The notes: generated by a model not told the origin, from the letters alone. 64,000 nt of DNA from Flavobacterium sp. 5 (GCF_002813295.1 NZ_PHUE01000001.1:1922001-1986000), one strand, 5' to 3'; positions 46,314 through 55,769 are shown, counted from the first letter of the stretch. Program-made: numbers and translations.

Positions 46314-48130
46314 CCTATTTTATCAATTAATGGACAATTAATTTCAACAATTGTTCCTCTTTCTGGCACAGTTTTTTCAAAAATTTTAAAAGAAATATTC
46401 TTCTTGTACAACTCATTCAACAAACTGATACGCTCTTTCGTATTACTCATTCCGCGAGATTCGTGTGCTTTTTGATTAATCGTTTTCAACTCTTTACTTT
46501 TCGTTAGTCCAATCCCATTATCATCAATACGAATAATCACTTTTCCTTTGACTAGCTCAAATTGGAGCAACAGCAATCCTTTATCATCTAAATAGCGTAA
46601 TCCGTGCCAAATAGCATTTTCCAAATGTGGCTGAATAATCATATTAGGAATTAAAGTTCTTTCGGGATCCAATTCCTGATCAACACTAATTTTGAAATCA
46701 AATTTATCCTGAAAACGCAGATGTTCCAATTCTAAATATTTTTTCAATTGCTCCAATTCGTTATCCAATGTAACGAAATCCTTATTTGAATTCTCCATAG
46801 TATTTCGCATCAAATTAGAGTACGAAGTCAGGTATTTATTGGCTTCAAGTTCCTTATTTTCAGAAATAAATTGGTTAACGCTATTGAGACTGTTAAAAAT
46901 AAAATGAGGATTCATTTCTCTGCGCAACGATTGTAAAGCGATTTCTTTATTCTTGGTTTTAATTGCGAAAAGTGATTTTACAATCCACGCAAAAAACAGT
47001 AAAAGCAATCCTATCGAACCCAATAAAAAATAATTGAAAGTATTTTTCCTTGTGATTAACTCATCTTTCAACGATTTTTCTTTTTCTAATTGGCGAATTT
47101 TATCCTCACTCACCTGAAATGTTTTGACATCAATCAAAGTAGTATCGGATTGGATTAATTGATCGAAATTTTGAAGAAATTGGTCGTATAAAACCAAACT
47201 TTCTTTGTTTTTTCCTTTTTTATTATAATACTGAGTCAAAGAAATTAAACTCGATTTGGCTTCAGCAGAATTTCCCTTTTGTAATGCTAATGTAAAAGCC
47301 TCTTTCAAAGCAACAATAGCTTTGTTTGGTTCTTCTTTTTGAAAATACAGAGTAGAAAGAGATTGCAATTGCTTGATTTGTGTATAGAAATCCTGTTTCG
47401 TTTTGGCTGCCGCCAAAAGTTTTTCATTGATAACTATAGCTTTATCAAACTGATTGTCTGAAGCGTAAACTTTGGCAATTTCATTATTAATCTTGATAAT
47501 ACTTGCCGGCTTTCCTTTTGCGTAAGCGATAGCTTGCTTGTAACTTTCTATCGCAACTTCTTTATTTTTTTGCTGCAAAGAATTTTCAGCTTTTTGAATA
47601 AATGCATCCGAAACCTCTTCACTTTTATTTTCCTTTTTGAGCAATTTTATATTCGAATTCAAATAACCTTCTTGAACAACTGGACTTGCTACTGATCGTA
47701 ATCGATTCGCATCGTTTGTATTGATTTTTTCGACACTTTTATCTTCGGCCATTGAGCCCGCCACTTCATAATTCTTAATTGCCGAATCGTAATCTTTTTG
47801 AGATTCCTGCACTTTGGCCAGACTTCGGGTGACACGTGTTTTATCGTCAACCAACTTTAATTTAGTGTAGCTTGCAATTGCTTTTTTAAAATATTCTTCG
47901 GCTTTGCTTTTATCTCCTTTACCAAGAAATTCATTCGCTAATCGTTCATAATTTTGAGCAATTTGAGCCTCGTCATTTACTTCTAAAGATTTTTTTAAAT
48001 CATTACTCGCCTTACTTATCTTAGAAACGGGCATCGCTTTCTTTTTAGATATAGAATCCTGCGCTATAACCATAAAAGGAGATAACAGAACCAGTATTAA
48101 TAAAGTAAAAAATTTGCCTTTTAAACGCAT
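46310..48130 (-). CDS. LytS-type sensor histidine kinase with periplasmic TPR domain
   Basis: A 606-aa membrane kinase. A signal-anchor N-terminus (FFTLLILVLLSPFMVIAQ) is followed by about 330 residues of TPR repeats (AQNYERLANEFLGKGDKSKAEEYFKKAI and similar). One membrane segment near 370-390 (YFLLGSIGLLLLFFAWIV) precedes the His_kinase domain, with the phospho-His in REMNPHFIFNSLNSVNQFI and a LytS-type ATPase end (IQPHLENAIWHGLRY; VIIRIDDNGIG; ESRGMSNTKERI). The signal presumably binds the TPR domain in the periplasm; its nature is unknown. Transcribed with the LytTR regulator. Confidence 0.93.
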   Translation of the reverse strand: MRLKGKFFTLLILVLLSPFMVIAQDSISKKKAMPVSKISKASNDLKKSLEVNDEAQIAQNYERLANEFLGKGDKSKAEEYFKKAIASYTKLKLVDDKTRVTRSLAKVQESQKDYDSAIKNYEVAGSMAEDKSVEKINTNDANRLRSVASPVVQEGYLNSNIKLLKKENKSEEVSDAFIQKAENSLQQKNKEVAIESYKQAIAYAKGKPASIIKINNEIAKVYASDNQFDKAIVINEKLLAAAKTKQDFYTQIKQLQSLSTLYFQKEEPNKAIVALKEAFTLALQKGNSAEAKSSLISLTQYYNKKGKNKESLVLYDQFLQNFDQLIQSDTTLIDVKTFQVSEDKIRQLEKEKSLKDELITRKNTFNYFLLGSIGLLLLFFAWIVKSLFAIKTKNKEIALQSLRREMNPHFIFNSLNSVNQFISENKELEANKYLTSYSNLMRNTMENSNKDFVTLDNELEQLKKYLELEHLRFQDKFDFKISVDQELDPERTLIPNMIIQPHLENAIWHGLRYLDDKGLLLLQFELVKGKVIIRIDDNGIGLTKSKELKTINQKAHESRGMSNTKERISLLNELYKKNISFKIFEKTVPERGTIVEINCPLIDKIG

Positions 48131-48180
48131 TGTGTTGTTTTTTGAAATTTAGATATTCTGAAATTATAACAGCATGGTAA

Positions 48181-48212
48181 CTCAGAAACTTAGTCTCTTA
48201 GCAACTTCAAGA
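48181..48212. repeat. 8-bp-period CTTAGnnn repeat cluster
   Basis: Units CTCAGAAA, CTTAGTCT, CTTAGCAA and a degenerate CTTCAAGA follow one another at exactly 8 bp. Similar clusters lie at 56818-56846 and 56949-56985, so this is a dispersed intergenic element. Confidence 0.6.
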
Positions 48213-48256
48213 TTAATAATGTAAAGTAAAGTATTTTTAAAACCTTTTACAACTCG

Positions 48257-48285
48257 TTTCACCAAGTGGAAAGCCCATTTCACCA
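48257..48285 (+). promoter_or_regulatory. Candidate LytTR-binding direct repeat
   Basis: TTTCACCA occurs at 48257 and 48278, 21 bp apart start to start (two helical turns), with extra matching bases on either side. LytTR regulators typically bind pairs of ~9-bp direct repeats with about 12 bp between them. The site lies between the divergent two-component operon and the VWA gene, about 30 bp upstream of a TAAGTTTG -7 element, which suits an activator. Confidence 0.45.
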
Positions 48286-48315
48286 TTTGTTCAAAAAAAG
48301 AGTGTTTTCAATTTC

Positions 48316-48323
48316 TAAGTTTG
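48316..48323 (+). promoter_or_regulatory. Candidate -7 promoter element of the VWA lipoprotein gene
   Basis: TAAGTTTG matches TAnnTTTG, about 31 bp before the ATG at 48355. The direct repeat at 48257-48285 lies just upstream. Confidence 0.5.
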
Positions 48324-48354
48324 ATCTGTAATCAACCTTTAAAAACTAGAAATC

Positions 48355-49518
48355 ATGAAAACGACACTATTTATCTCAGCACTTTTAGCAACAACAATTT
48401 CATTTGCAAGCTGCAACAATTCGAATGCAAAACCTATAGAAAGAGTGAATACTGAAAAACCTAAAAAAGAAGACAGCAACAACAAAATCCAGGTTGCGCT
48501 TTTACTAGACACTTCCAATAGTATGGATGGATTAATTGATCAGGCCAAATCCAGACTTTGGAATATTGTAAACACACTTACAACACTTAAATATTCGGGT
48601 AAAAATCCCGATATCGAAATTGCTTTATATGAATATGGCAACGATGGTTTGGCACAACAATCCAATTATATCCGACAAGTAACGCCACTTACGTCTGACT
48701 TGGACTTAATTTCCGAAAAACTATTTGCTTTAAGAACCAATGGTGGCAATGAATATTGTGGTGCTGTGATTCAAGATGCGACAAAAAAATTGCAATGGGG
48801 AAAAGAAAACAACAACATGAAACTCATTTATATTGCGGGAAATGAGGCCTTCAATCAAGGAGGAATAAATTACAAAGAAGCCATAAACGATGCCCTGAAA
48901 AACGATATTTATGTGAATACCATCTTTTGCGGAAGCAGTATAGAAGGGATTAATACTTTTTGGAAAGATGGAGCCGATTATGGAAAGGGGAAATACTTCA
49001 ACATTGATTCTAATCAATCTATACAATACGTATCAACGCCTTATGACGATGAAATATCTAAATGCAATGTAAAGATAAACACCACTTATATTGGCTATGG
49101 AGCAAAGGGTTCTTCTAAAAAAATGAACCAAGAAACACAAGACAAAAATGCAAGAGGTGTTTCGTCTGCCAATTATGCCGAACGTGCCGTAAGTAAATCC
49201 AAAGCAGTTTACAAAAATGAAAGCTGGGATTTAGTAGATCGAGTAAAACAAGACCCAAAAGCGATTGCAAAAATCAAAAAAGAAGAGCTACCTACTGAAC
49301 TTCAAAACAAATCCGAAGCCGAATTGGAAGTAATTATTACTCAAAAAACCAAGGAAAGAGAAACTATTCAAAAAGAAATTGGGGAATTAGGTAAAAAACG
49401 CCAACAATATATCGATGCCGAATCCAAAAAAACGAAATCACAGGACGATTTGGGGAAAGCAATCAACACTTCAATTGTCGCTTTGGCTAAAGTGAAAGGC
49501 TATACTGTAGAGAAATAA
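48355..49518 (+). CDS. VWA-domain lipoprotein
   Basis: A 387-aa lipoprotein (lipobox SFASC, Cys20). A von Willebrand factor A domain covers about 45-245, with a MIDAS motif DTSNSMDG in VALLLDTSNSMDGLIDQAK and a conserved IYIAGNEAFNQGG segment. The C-terminal ~130 residues are charged and helical (AELEVIITQKTKERETIQKEIGELGKKRQQYIDAESKK), predicted coiled coil. It is probably a metal-dependent protein-interaction factor held in the envelope. It is the first plus-strand gene beside the LytTR system and 87 bp upstream of the DUF4139 gene, suggesting a shared envelope-stress function (inference). Confidence 0.85.
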   Translation: MKTTLFISALLATTISFASCNNSNAKPIERVNTEKPKKEDSNNKIQVALLLDTSNSMDGLIDQAKSRLWNIVNTLTTLKYSGKNPDIEIALYEYGNDGLAQQSNYIRQVTPLTSDLDLISEKLFALRTNGGNEYCGAVIQDATKKLQWGKENNNMKLIYIAGNEAFNQGGINYKEAINDALKNDIYVNTIFCGSSIEGINTFWKDGADYGKGKYFNIDSNQSIQYVSTPYDDEISKCNVKINTTYIGYGAKGSSKKMNQETQDKNARGVSSANYAERAVSKSKAVYKNESWDLVDRVKQDPKAIAKIKKEELPTELQNKSEAELEVIITQKTKERETIQKEIGELGKKRQQYIDAESKKTKSQDDLGKAINTSIVALAKVKGYTVEK

Positions 49519-49605
49519 ACTATTTATTTCAAAATATTTTATTTCTATCCCAACCTTTTTCTACTATTTGACATCTATAGAGATATAATCTAAACTTACT
49601 ACATC

Positions 49606-51264
49606 ATGAAAAAAATTTATTTCCACTTTGCGATATTGATTTCGGCATTTAGCTTTGCACAGAAACCAATTTTTGTTACTGCCAAAGTAAAAGCAGCAAC
49701 TGTTTATTTCAACGCTGCCGAAATCTCTCAAACAGCCAATGTAAATCTGCCTTTAGGCACTAGTGAGATTGTGATCAAAAATGTTGCCGTGGATTTAAAT
49801 GAAAATTCGGTACAGATAGGTGCACCAGCATCATTAACGGTTCTTTCTGTTCAATTTACCAATGACTACGTTTCGGAATACGAAATTGATCTCAAATCAC
49901 CTGCTTTAAAAAGAGTAAGAGATAGTATTATTTTGGTACAAAAAGAACTTTTGAAAGTGGGTAATGCTAAAAATTCCGAAAACAAAACACTGCAACTTCT
50001 TGACAAGAACCAACAAGTTTCAGGAGTGAATTCAGGCTTAAATGTGATGGAATTAATGAAAATGGTTGATTATTATAAAGCCAAACAAACTGAAATTGCA
50101 AATACTATTAATACTTTGAATGAAAAAGAACAAAAACTGAATGAAACACTTCAGAAGCTAAACAATAAACTCGAAGTTGATACGAGTAAAGAAGAGAAAA
50201 CTTCGTCTGGAAAATTAATTATTCAAGTGATGAATAATTTGGCTGGTGCAATCCCACTAGACATTACCTATTTGTCCAATAATGCTTCATGGACTCCTTT
50301 CTACGATTTGAGAACAGAAAGTGTAACAGCTCCAATCCAAATGATGTATAAAGCTCAAGTAGTTCAAAACACAGGAATCGATTGGAAAAAAGTAAAATTA
50401 ACGTTATCAAGTGGAATGCCAAATCAAAACAATCAGGCACCTCTGTTAAGTTCATGGTTTTTAAACTATAGAACAAATAATCAATTGCAAGAAGTAGTTG
50501 TAACGGGCTATGGTGTTAAGAAAAAAGGAATGCTAAATCAATTACAAGGTAGAGTTGCTGGCGTTCAAATTGAACAAGATAAATCTGCTGGCTATTTATC
50601 TGCCCCAATAATATCTGAATCATCGGTTTCTGATTATACTACTGTAGCCGAAAACCAATTAAACATTTCTTTTGACATCGACATTCCTTATGATATTTTA
50701 TCAAATGGTAAAACACATAGTGTCTCACTAAAAGAAATTAAACTTCCTGCTTCATATAAATATTATGCGGTTCCAAAAGCAGAAAAAGATGCTTTTTTAC
50801 TAGCTCAAATTGCCGATTACAGTAAATACAATCTATTAAGAGGTGAAGCCAATATTATTTTTGAAGGCATGTATGTAGGCAAAACATTTATCGAACCGAA
50901 CCAAACCAGCGACACTTTGAGTTTGAGTATGGGCCGTGATAAAAAAGTAACTATCAAACGAGAAAAAGTAGTGGATCAATCAGGTACAAAATTTTTATCT
51001 TCCAAAAAAGAGCAGACTTTCACCTTTGATATCACGGTAAGAAACAATAAAAAAGAAGCCATTGAAATGATGCTGAAAGACCAATATCCATTGAGTGCTA
51101 ATAAAGATATTGAAATTGAATTACTGCAAAGTGACAATGCCAAAGTAAACACAGAATCAGGAATCCTTACTTGGCAATTGCAAATGAAACCAAATGAGAC
51201 CAAAAAAATTAGAATTAGCTACAAAATACGATATCCAAAAGATCAGGTTATAGATAATTTATAA
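49606..51264 (+). CDS. DUF4139 (mucoidy-inhibitor-like) protein with an embedded SusC-plug-like segment
   Basis: A 552-aa exported protein (signal peptide MKKIYFHFAILISAFSFAQ). The N-terminal domain (VTAKVKAATVYFNAAEISQTANVNLP) and a coiled-coil stretch at about 100-200 precede the DUF4139 beta domain (YDLRTESVTAPIQMMYKAQVVQNTGIDWKKVKLTLSSGMP and later FDIDIPYDILSNGKTHSV). Between these halves, at about 295-330, lies LQEVVVTGYGVKKKGMLNQLQGRVAGVQIEQ, which strongly resembles the start of a SusC-type TonB plug. No receptor barrel follows. Family function is unknown; the E. coli-style mucoidy link is by name only. Confidence 0.85.
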   Translation: MKKIYFHFAILISAFSFAQKPIFVTAKVKAATVYFNAAEISQTANVNLPLGTSEIVIKNVAVDLNENSVQIGAPASLTVLSVQFTNDYVSEYEIDLKSPALKRVRDSIILVQKELLKVGNAKNSENKTLQLLDKNQQVSGVNSGLNVMELMKMVDYYKAKQTEIANTINTLNEKEQKLNETLQKLNNKLEVDTSKEEKTSSGKLIIQVMNNLAGAIPLDITYLSNNASWTPFYDLRTESVTAPIQMMYKAQVVQNTGIDWKKVKLTLSSGMPNQNNQAPLLSSWFLNYRTNNQLQEVVVTGYGVKKKGMLNQLQGRVAGVQIEQDKSAGYLSAPIISESSVSDYTTVAENQLNISFDIDIPYDILSNGKTHSVSLKEIKLPASYKYYAVPKAEKDAFLLAQIADYSKYNLLRGEANIIFEGMYVGKTFIEPNQTSDTLSLSMGRDKKVTIKREKVVDQSGTKFLSSKKEQTFTFDITVRNNKKEAIEMMLKDQYPLSANKDIEIELLQSDNAKVNTESGILTWQLQMKPNETKKIRISYKIRYPKDQVIDNL

Positions 51265-51290
51265 CACAAATTAACAAAACAAATAATCTT

Positions 51291-51328
51291 AAAAGGATTC
51301 GCTTTTTCATTAAAGTTGAATCCTTTTT
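51291..51328 (+). terminator. Intrinsic terminator of the VWA-DUF4139 unit
   Basis: aaaaggattc / gaatcctttt forms a 10-bp stem with a 17-nt loop followed by T's, 26 bp after the DUF4139 stop codon. Confidence 0.8.
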
Positions 51329-51411
51329 AATTAATAAATAGTTAATAAACTTCCGTAAGAATACACACCTAACAAACAAGATACTAAACACATAGGTATT
51401 TATTTTATTTG

Positions 51412-51419
51412 TAAATTTG
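51412..51419 (+). promoter_or_regulatory. Candidate -7 promoter element of the sugar dehydrogenase gene
   Basis: TAAATTTG matches TAnnTTTG, 23 bp before the preferred ATG at 51443. The -33 partner is unclear. Confidence 0.45.
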
Positions 51420-51442
51420 ATTTTACTTAAAACGTATTGAAT

Positions 51443-52807
51443 ATGAAAATAGTTGCATTATTGTTGTTGATTTCTTTTAGTGATTCCTATTCACAGACAA
51501 TAGGACTTCAAACTTTCGCATCTGGCTTTACAAGACCTTTAGAAATTACAAATTCCAATGACAGTCGATTATTCGTAGTAGAACAAGGCGGATTAATAAA
51601 AATTTTAAATTCAGACGGGACTACCAATCCAAACCCTTTTCTCAATATTTCAAGTTTAATAAGTAATAGCGGTGAAAAGGGATTACTTGGTTTAGCTTTT
51701 CATCCCAATTATAACACTAATGGTATTTTCTACATCAATTATATCAATCTAAATGGAAATACTGTAATTGCCAAATATACCGTAGATTCTGAGAATCCTA
51801 ATATAGCAAATGCATCCAGCGGAAGTATTCTTTTGACCATTACACAACCTTATGCAAACCACAATGGAGGCACTTTAAAATTTGGACCAGATGGCTATTT
51901 GTATATTGGCATGGGCGATGGTGGTAGCGGCGGAGATCCAGAAAACAGAGCACAAAACGTAAATGAATTATTAGGAAAGATGCTTCGTATAGATGTCAAT
52001 TCAGGAACTCCATACAGCATTCCTGCAGACAATCCCTACCTAGGTATTGCTGGTGCCGATGAAATTTGGGCTATTGGTCTTCGAAATCCCTGGAAATTTT
52101 CTTTTGATAAAAAACTAGGGAATTTATGGATTGCTGACGTTGGACAGGATAACGTTGAAGAAATAAATACTGTAGCTGCTACACAATCCAAATTAAACTA
52201 TGGCTGGAGGTGTTATGAAGGTGAAACTGCATACAATACTGCTAACTGTCCTTCACAAGCAGTAATGAAATTTCCATTGAAGACAATAAACCATTCTACT
52301 GGAGCCTGCTCTATTACTGGAGGGTATGTCTATAACGGAACAACCTATCCAAATTTCAAGGGATTGTATTTCTTCACGGATTATTGTGACCCAAAAATAG
52401 GCATGATGACTGCAAGCGGGACTGTTACTTACTCTGAGGCATTTTCAGGAAACAATTTCTCAACTTTTGGAGAAAACAACAATGGTGAACTATATGTTGC
52501 TTCCATAAATAATGGTACAATTTTCAAAATTATTGACAACTCATTAGGTTTAGATACTAATCCTATTTCACAATTTAAAATTTACCCTAATCCGACAAAA
52601 TCGGAAGTTATCATTCAAAAATCAAGCAAAAATTATCCTAGCGAAATTTCTATTTTTGATTTGAGTGGCAAACTACTGCTTCAACAAAAGATGGAAAACA
52701 AGATCGAAAATAGTATCAAAACAAATAATCTATCTCAAGGGTACTATCTGATAACAATTAAAAATGACGAAGGACAACTTTCAACTCAGCGATTAATTAT
52801 CAAATAA
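51443..52807 (+). CDS. Secreted PQQ-dependent sugar dehydrogenase (GSDH family) with T9SS domain
   Basis: A 454-aa protein. The ATG at 51443 follows an in-frame TTG at 51437; only the ATG gives a standard signal peptide (MKIVALLLLISFSDSYS). The six-bladed GSDH-type propeller has GLLGLAFHPNYNTNGIFYINY, NHNGGTLKFGPDGYLYIGMG with the catalytic-type His, GLRNPWKFSFD and WIADVGQDNVEEIN. The C-terminal ~75 residues (FKIYPNPTKSEVIIQ ... GYYLITIKNDEG) are a classical type A T9SS sorting domain. It probably oxidises aldoses such as glucose to lactones outside the cell. It stands 160 bp before a gluconate permease. Confidence 0.85.
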   Translation: MKIVALLLLISFSDSYSQTIGLQTFASGFTRPLEITNSNDSRLFVVEQGGLIKILNSDGTTNPNPFLNISSLISNSGEKGLLGLAFHPNYNTNGIFYINYINLNGNTVIAKYTVDSENPNIANASSGSILLTITQPYANHNGGTLKFGPDGYLYIGMGDGGSGGDPENRAQNVNELLGKMLRIDVNSGTPYSIPADNPYLGIAGADEIWAIGLRNPWKFSFDKKLGNLWIADVGQDNVEEINTVAATQSKLNYGWRCYEGETAYNTANCPSQAVMKFPLKTINHSTGACSITGGYVYNGTTYPNFKGLYFFTDYCDPKIGMMTASGTVTYSEAFSGNNFSTFGENNNGELYVASINNGTIFKIIDNSLGLDTNPISQFKIYPNPTKSEVIIQKSSKNYPSEISIFDLSGKLLLQQKMENKIENSIKTNNLSQGYYLITIKNDEGQLSTQRLIIK

Positions 52808-52967
52808 TTTAAAAAATTAAACATCAAAATCATTAATAGTAATTAATATAAAGTGATATTTTTACAAATCACAGATGCAATAAACTCGATGTAAATAGAA
52901 ATAATACGCAGTTTTTAAAACATGTATAATTTCAATTGAAAGCATATCACATATAAAACAACAATTC

Positions 52968-54287
52968 ATGTCCTTATTAATCCTAATTGCAAGTATTCTA
53001 TTATTATTGATTTTAATTTCCGGCGTCAAAGTCAATGCCTTTATTGCATTAACTATTACTGCATTTTTCACAGGAATTTTAAAAAGCATGCCTTTTACCG
53101 ATTTAATAAACTCCATACAACAAGGTATTGGCAGTACATTGGGATCTCTGATTTTTATTATAGCATTTGGTGTTATTTTAGGAAACCTGCTTTCGGACAG
53201 TGGAGCTGCCCAGCGAATAAGTTCAGTAATGATTCGATCTTTTGGCATTAAACATATCAAATGGGCGATGGTGATTACGGGTTTTTCTGTGGGAATTTCG
53301 ATGTTTTACAATGCAGGCTTTATTATTTTGATTCCAATGGTTTTTGCAGTAGCCAAAAGCACAAAACAACCTATTATTTATCTAGGTATTGCAATGGCTT
53401 CAGCACTTTCTATAACACACGGTTTTTTACCACCACACCCAGGACCAACAGCTATTGCAGTAATTTTCAAAGCAAATATTGGTAAAACACTTCTTTATGG
53501 ATTAATGATTGCTGTTCCTGCATTATTCACAGCTGGAATTGTTTTTCCAGAATTCATAAAAAAAATCAATGCTTTTCCTCCAAAAGGATTATTTGAAAGC
53601 AAAACATTTACTGAAGCCGAAATGCCTTCTTTTAAAATTAGCCTCTTAACAGCATTAGTTCCTGTATTTTTAATGGCAACTGCTACGTTCAGTGAACTGT
53701 TGATATCCGAAGAAAACTCCATACGTCCTATTTTAATTTTTATAGGAAACCCGACCTCTTCAATGTTAATTGCTATCCTTTTTGCAATATGCACATTAGG
53801 TCTTTTTCGCGGTAGAAAAATGCAGGACATTATGGATAAATCAAGCACAGCATTAAGTTCAGCTACAATGATAATTTTGATAATTGCTGCTGGTGGTGCT
53901 TTTAAACAGGTCTTAATAGATAGTGGAATTGGAACAGATTTAAGTCATTTTTTTGAAAAATCTTCTCTTTCTCCTTTGGTTTTAGGATGGTTGATTGCTA
54001 CAATAATACGAATCGCTTTAGGTTCTGCAACTGTTGCCGGATTAACAGCTGCAGGCATTGTCCAGCCTTTAGTAATAGCTTCGGGTGTAAGTCCTGAATT
54101 AATGGTACTTTCGGTAGGTGCAGGAAGTTTAATGTGTTCTCATGTTAATGATACGGGTTTTTGGATGTTCAAAGAGTATTTTGGTATCAGCGTATCTGAT
54201 ACATTTAAAACGTGGACAGTTATGGAAACAATTATTGGAGTTATGGGATTAATAGGCGTATTGATACTGAATATATGGATCAAATAA
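52968..54287 (+). CDS. Gluconate:H+ symporter, GntP family
   Basis: A 439-aa integral membrane transporter with about 12 hydrophobic segments. Family motifs include VKVNAFIALTITAFFTGIL near the start, FGVILGNLLSDSGAAQRI, the ITHGFLPPHPGPTAIAVIF loop and C-terminal ALGSATVAGLTAAGIVQPL and GAGSLMCSHVNDTGFWMFKEYF. These are strong GntP-family features; the usual substrate is gluconate or a related sugar acid. The gluconokinase gene overlaps it by 13 bp, which supports gluconate. Confidence 0.92.
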   Translation: MSLLILIASILLLLILISGVKVNAFIALTITAFFTGILKSMPFTDLINSIQQGIGSTLGSLIFIIAFGVILGNLLSDSGAAQRISSVMIRSFGIKHIKWAMVITGFSVGISMFYNAGFIILIPMVFAVAKSTKQPIIYLGIAMASALSITHGFLPPHPGPTAIAVIFKANIGKTLLYGLMIAVPALFTAGIVFPEFIKKINAFPPKGLFESKTFTEAEMPSFKISLLTALVPVFLMATATFSELLISEENSIRPILIFIGNPTSSMLIAILFAICTLGLFRGRKMQDIMDKSSTALSSATMIILIIAAGGAFKQVLIDSGIGTDLSHFFEKSSLSPLVLGWLIATIIRIALGSATVAGLTAAGIVQPLVIASGVSPELMVLSVGAGSLMCSHVNDTGFWMFKEYFGISVSDTFKTWTVMETIIGVMGLIGVLILNIWIK

Positions 54288-55711
54288 ATAAAGAAAAATC
54301 ACTATACATAGGAATTGACATTGGTACTACAGCTACAAAAGCTGTATGTTTTGACATACAAGGGAATGTAATCCAACAGATTTCGCATTCTTATCCTATG
54401 TATCATCCAAAACCCAATTGGAGCGTACAAAACCCCCAAGAAATCTTAGATACCGTTCTGAAGTGCATAAATGAAATCACTACAGCTATTCAGCCAAAAT
54501 TCATCAGTTTTAGTTCAGCTATGCAAAGTATTATTGCAATTGATGTAACTGGAAAACCATTAAGCGATGCTATTTTATGGGCAGATAACAGAGCAGACAA
54601 AATAGCCGAAAAACTTAAAAACTCTGAAAAAGGAAATCCTTTTTATCAGAAGACTGGAATACCAATCCACCCTTTTTCACCCATGACAAAAATAGCATGG
54701 TTTAAAGAATTTGATTCCGAAATTTTCTCTAAAACATATAAATTCATTAGTATCAAAGAATACGTTTGGCATCATCTCACTGGAGAATATGTTACTGATA
54801 CTTCTATGGCTTCAGGTACGGGATTATTGAATATTCACACTTTAAAATGGGATGATGAAATTCTGGAATTTTTAAATATAAAACCACAGCAACTGTCTAC
54901 AATTTGTGAAGCAACACATCAATGTAAAGGGATTTTGGATGGTCTTCTTTATGTAATTGGTGGAGGCGATGGTGCTTTGGCAAATCTTGGAACTGGAGCG
55001 ATGAATAAAGGTTTTATGGCATTAACTATTGGTACCAGCGGAGCAGTTCGCCTTCCAATAGACGAACCTTTTCTAGACCCTCAAATGCGAACGCAATGTT
55101 ATCATCTAAAAGACAATGAATATCTTACTTTGGGAGCTGTAAACAATGGAGCGATTGTTTTACAATGGCTTAAGGAAACAATTTTAAAAACAACTGCTTC
55201 CTACGAAGAACTTTTTGAACAAGCAGAAAAAATCCCAGCGGGTTCCGATGGTTTGCTTTTCGTGCCTTATTTACTAGGAGAAAGAGCACCCATTTGGGAT
55301 GCATCTGCACAAGGGGCACTTTTGGGAATGCAAATTATCCATACACAAGCACATTTGGTAAGAGCCACTTTAGAAGGCATTTTATTTGGATTGTTTCAAA
55401 TTACAGAAATTCTATTGCCAGATGTTGAAAAAAGAAAAGAAATAACTATTATGGCTAGTGGCGGGTTTGGGAAAAGCGAATTTTGGCTACAAATAGTAGC
55501 TGATGTTTTTCAAATGAAAGTAGAAACTTCTCAAACTATCGAAGGTTCAGCATGGGGTGCTGTTTTAATAGGCATGAGTTCTACAGGCGCTGTTATTGAA
55601 AATCAGAATAAAACAGGAAAAACTTTTTTCCCTAATCCAAAAAATAAAAAAGTATATAATGATCGCTTTATTAAATTCAAAAAAGTATATAATTTACTAA
55701 AAGGATTGTAA
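54275..55711 (+). CDS. Gluconokinase (FGGY family)
   Basis: About 478 aa from the ATG at 54275, preferred over an in-frame GTG at 54212 because the ATG immediately precedes the kinase core (MDQINKEKSLYIGIDIGTTATKAV). The FGGY features are complete: IGIDIGTTATKAVCFD, ILWADNRADKIAE, the VIGGGDGALANLGTGAM phosphate region, IGTSGAVRLP, and VPYLLGERAPIWD and ASGGFGKSEFWLQIVADVF near the end. It phosphorylates gluconate to 6-phosphogluconate. The start overlaps gntP by 13 bp, implying translational coupling. Xylulose or ribulose kinases are alternatives but the permease context favours gluconate. Confidence 0.9.
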   Translation: MDQINKEKSLYIGIDIGTTATKAVCFDIQGNVIQQISHSYPMYHPKPNWSVQNPQEILDTVLKCINEITTAIQPKFISFSSAMQSIIAIDVTGKPLSDAILWADNRADKIAEKLKNSEKGNPFYQKTGIPIHPFSPMTKIAWFKEFDSEIFSKTYKFISIKEYVWHHLTGEYVTDTSMASGTGLLNIHTLKWDDEILEFLNIKPQQLSTICEATHQCKGILDGLLYVIGGGDGALANLGTGAMNKGFMALTIGTSGAVRLPIDEPFLDPQMRTQCYHLKDNEYLTLGAVNNGAIVLQWLKETILKTTASYEELFEQAEKIPAGSDGLLFVPYLLGERAPIWDASAQGALLGMQIIHTQAHLVRATLEGILFGLFQITEILLPDVEKRKEITIMASGGFGKSEFWLQIVADVFQMKVETSQTIEGSAWGAVLIGMSSTGAVIENQNKTGKTFFPNPKNKKVYNDRFIKFKKVYNLLKGL

Positions 55712-55748
55712 AAACCCTTGTCAAATTTGAATTCTGACAAGGGTTTTT
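55711..55748. terminator. Bidirectional terminator between gluconokinase and aldo/keto reductase
   Basis: A perfect 13-bp stem (aaaacccttgtca / tgacaagggtttt) with an 11-nt loop separates the convergent genes. A/T runs on both sides suit termination from both strands. Confidence 0.92.
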
Positions 55749-55769
55749 ATTCTATATTTACTTGTTGAA

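Noticed and set aside
54212..54274. GTG start for gluconokinase
   Set aside because: It would overlap gntP by 76 bp and add residues outside the FGGY domain; the ATG at 54275 starts just before the kinase core.
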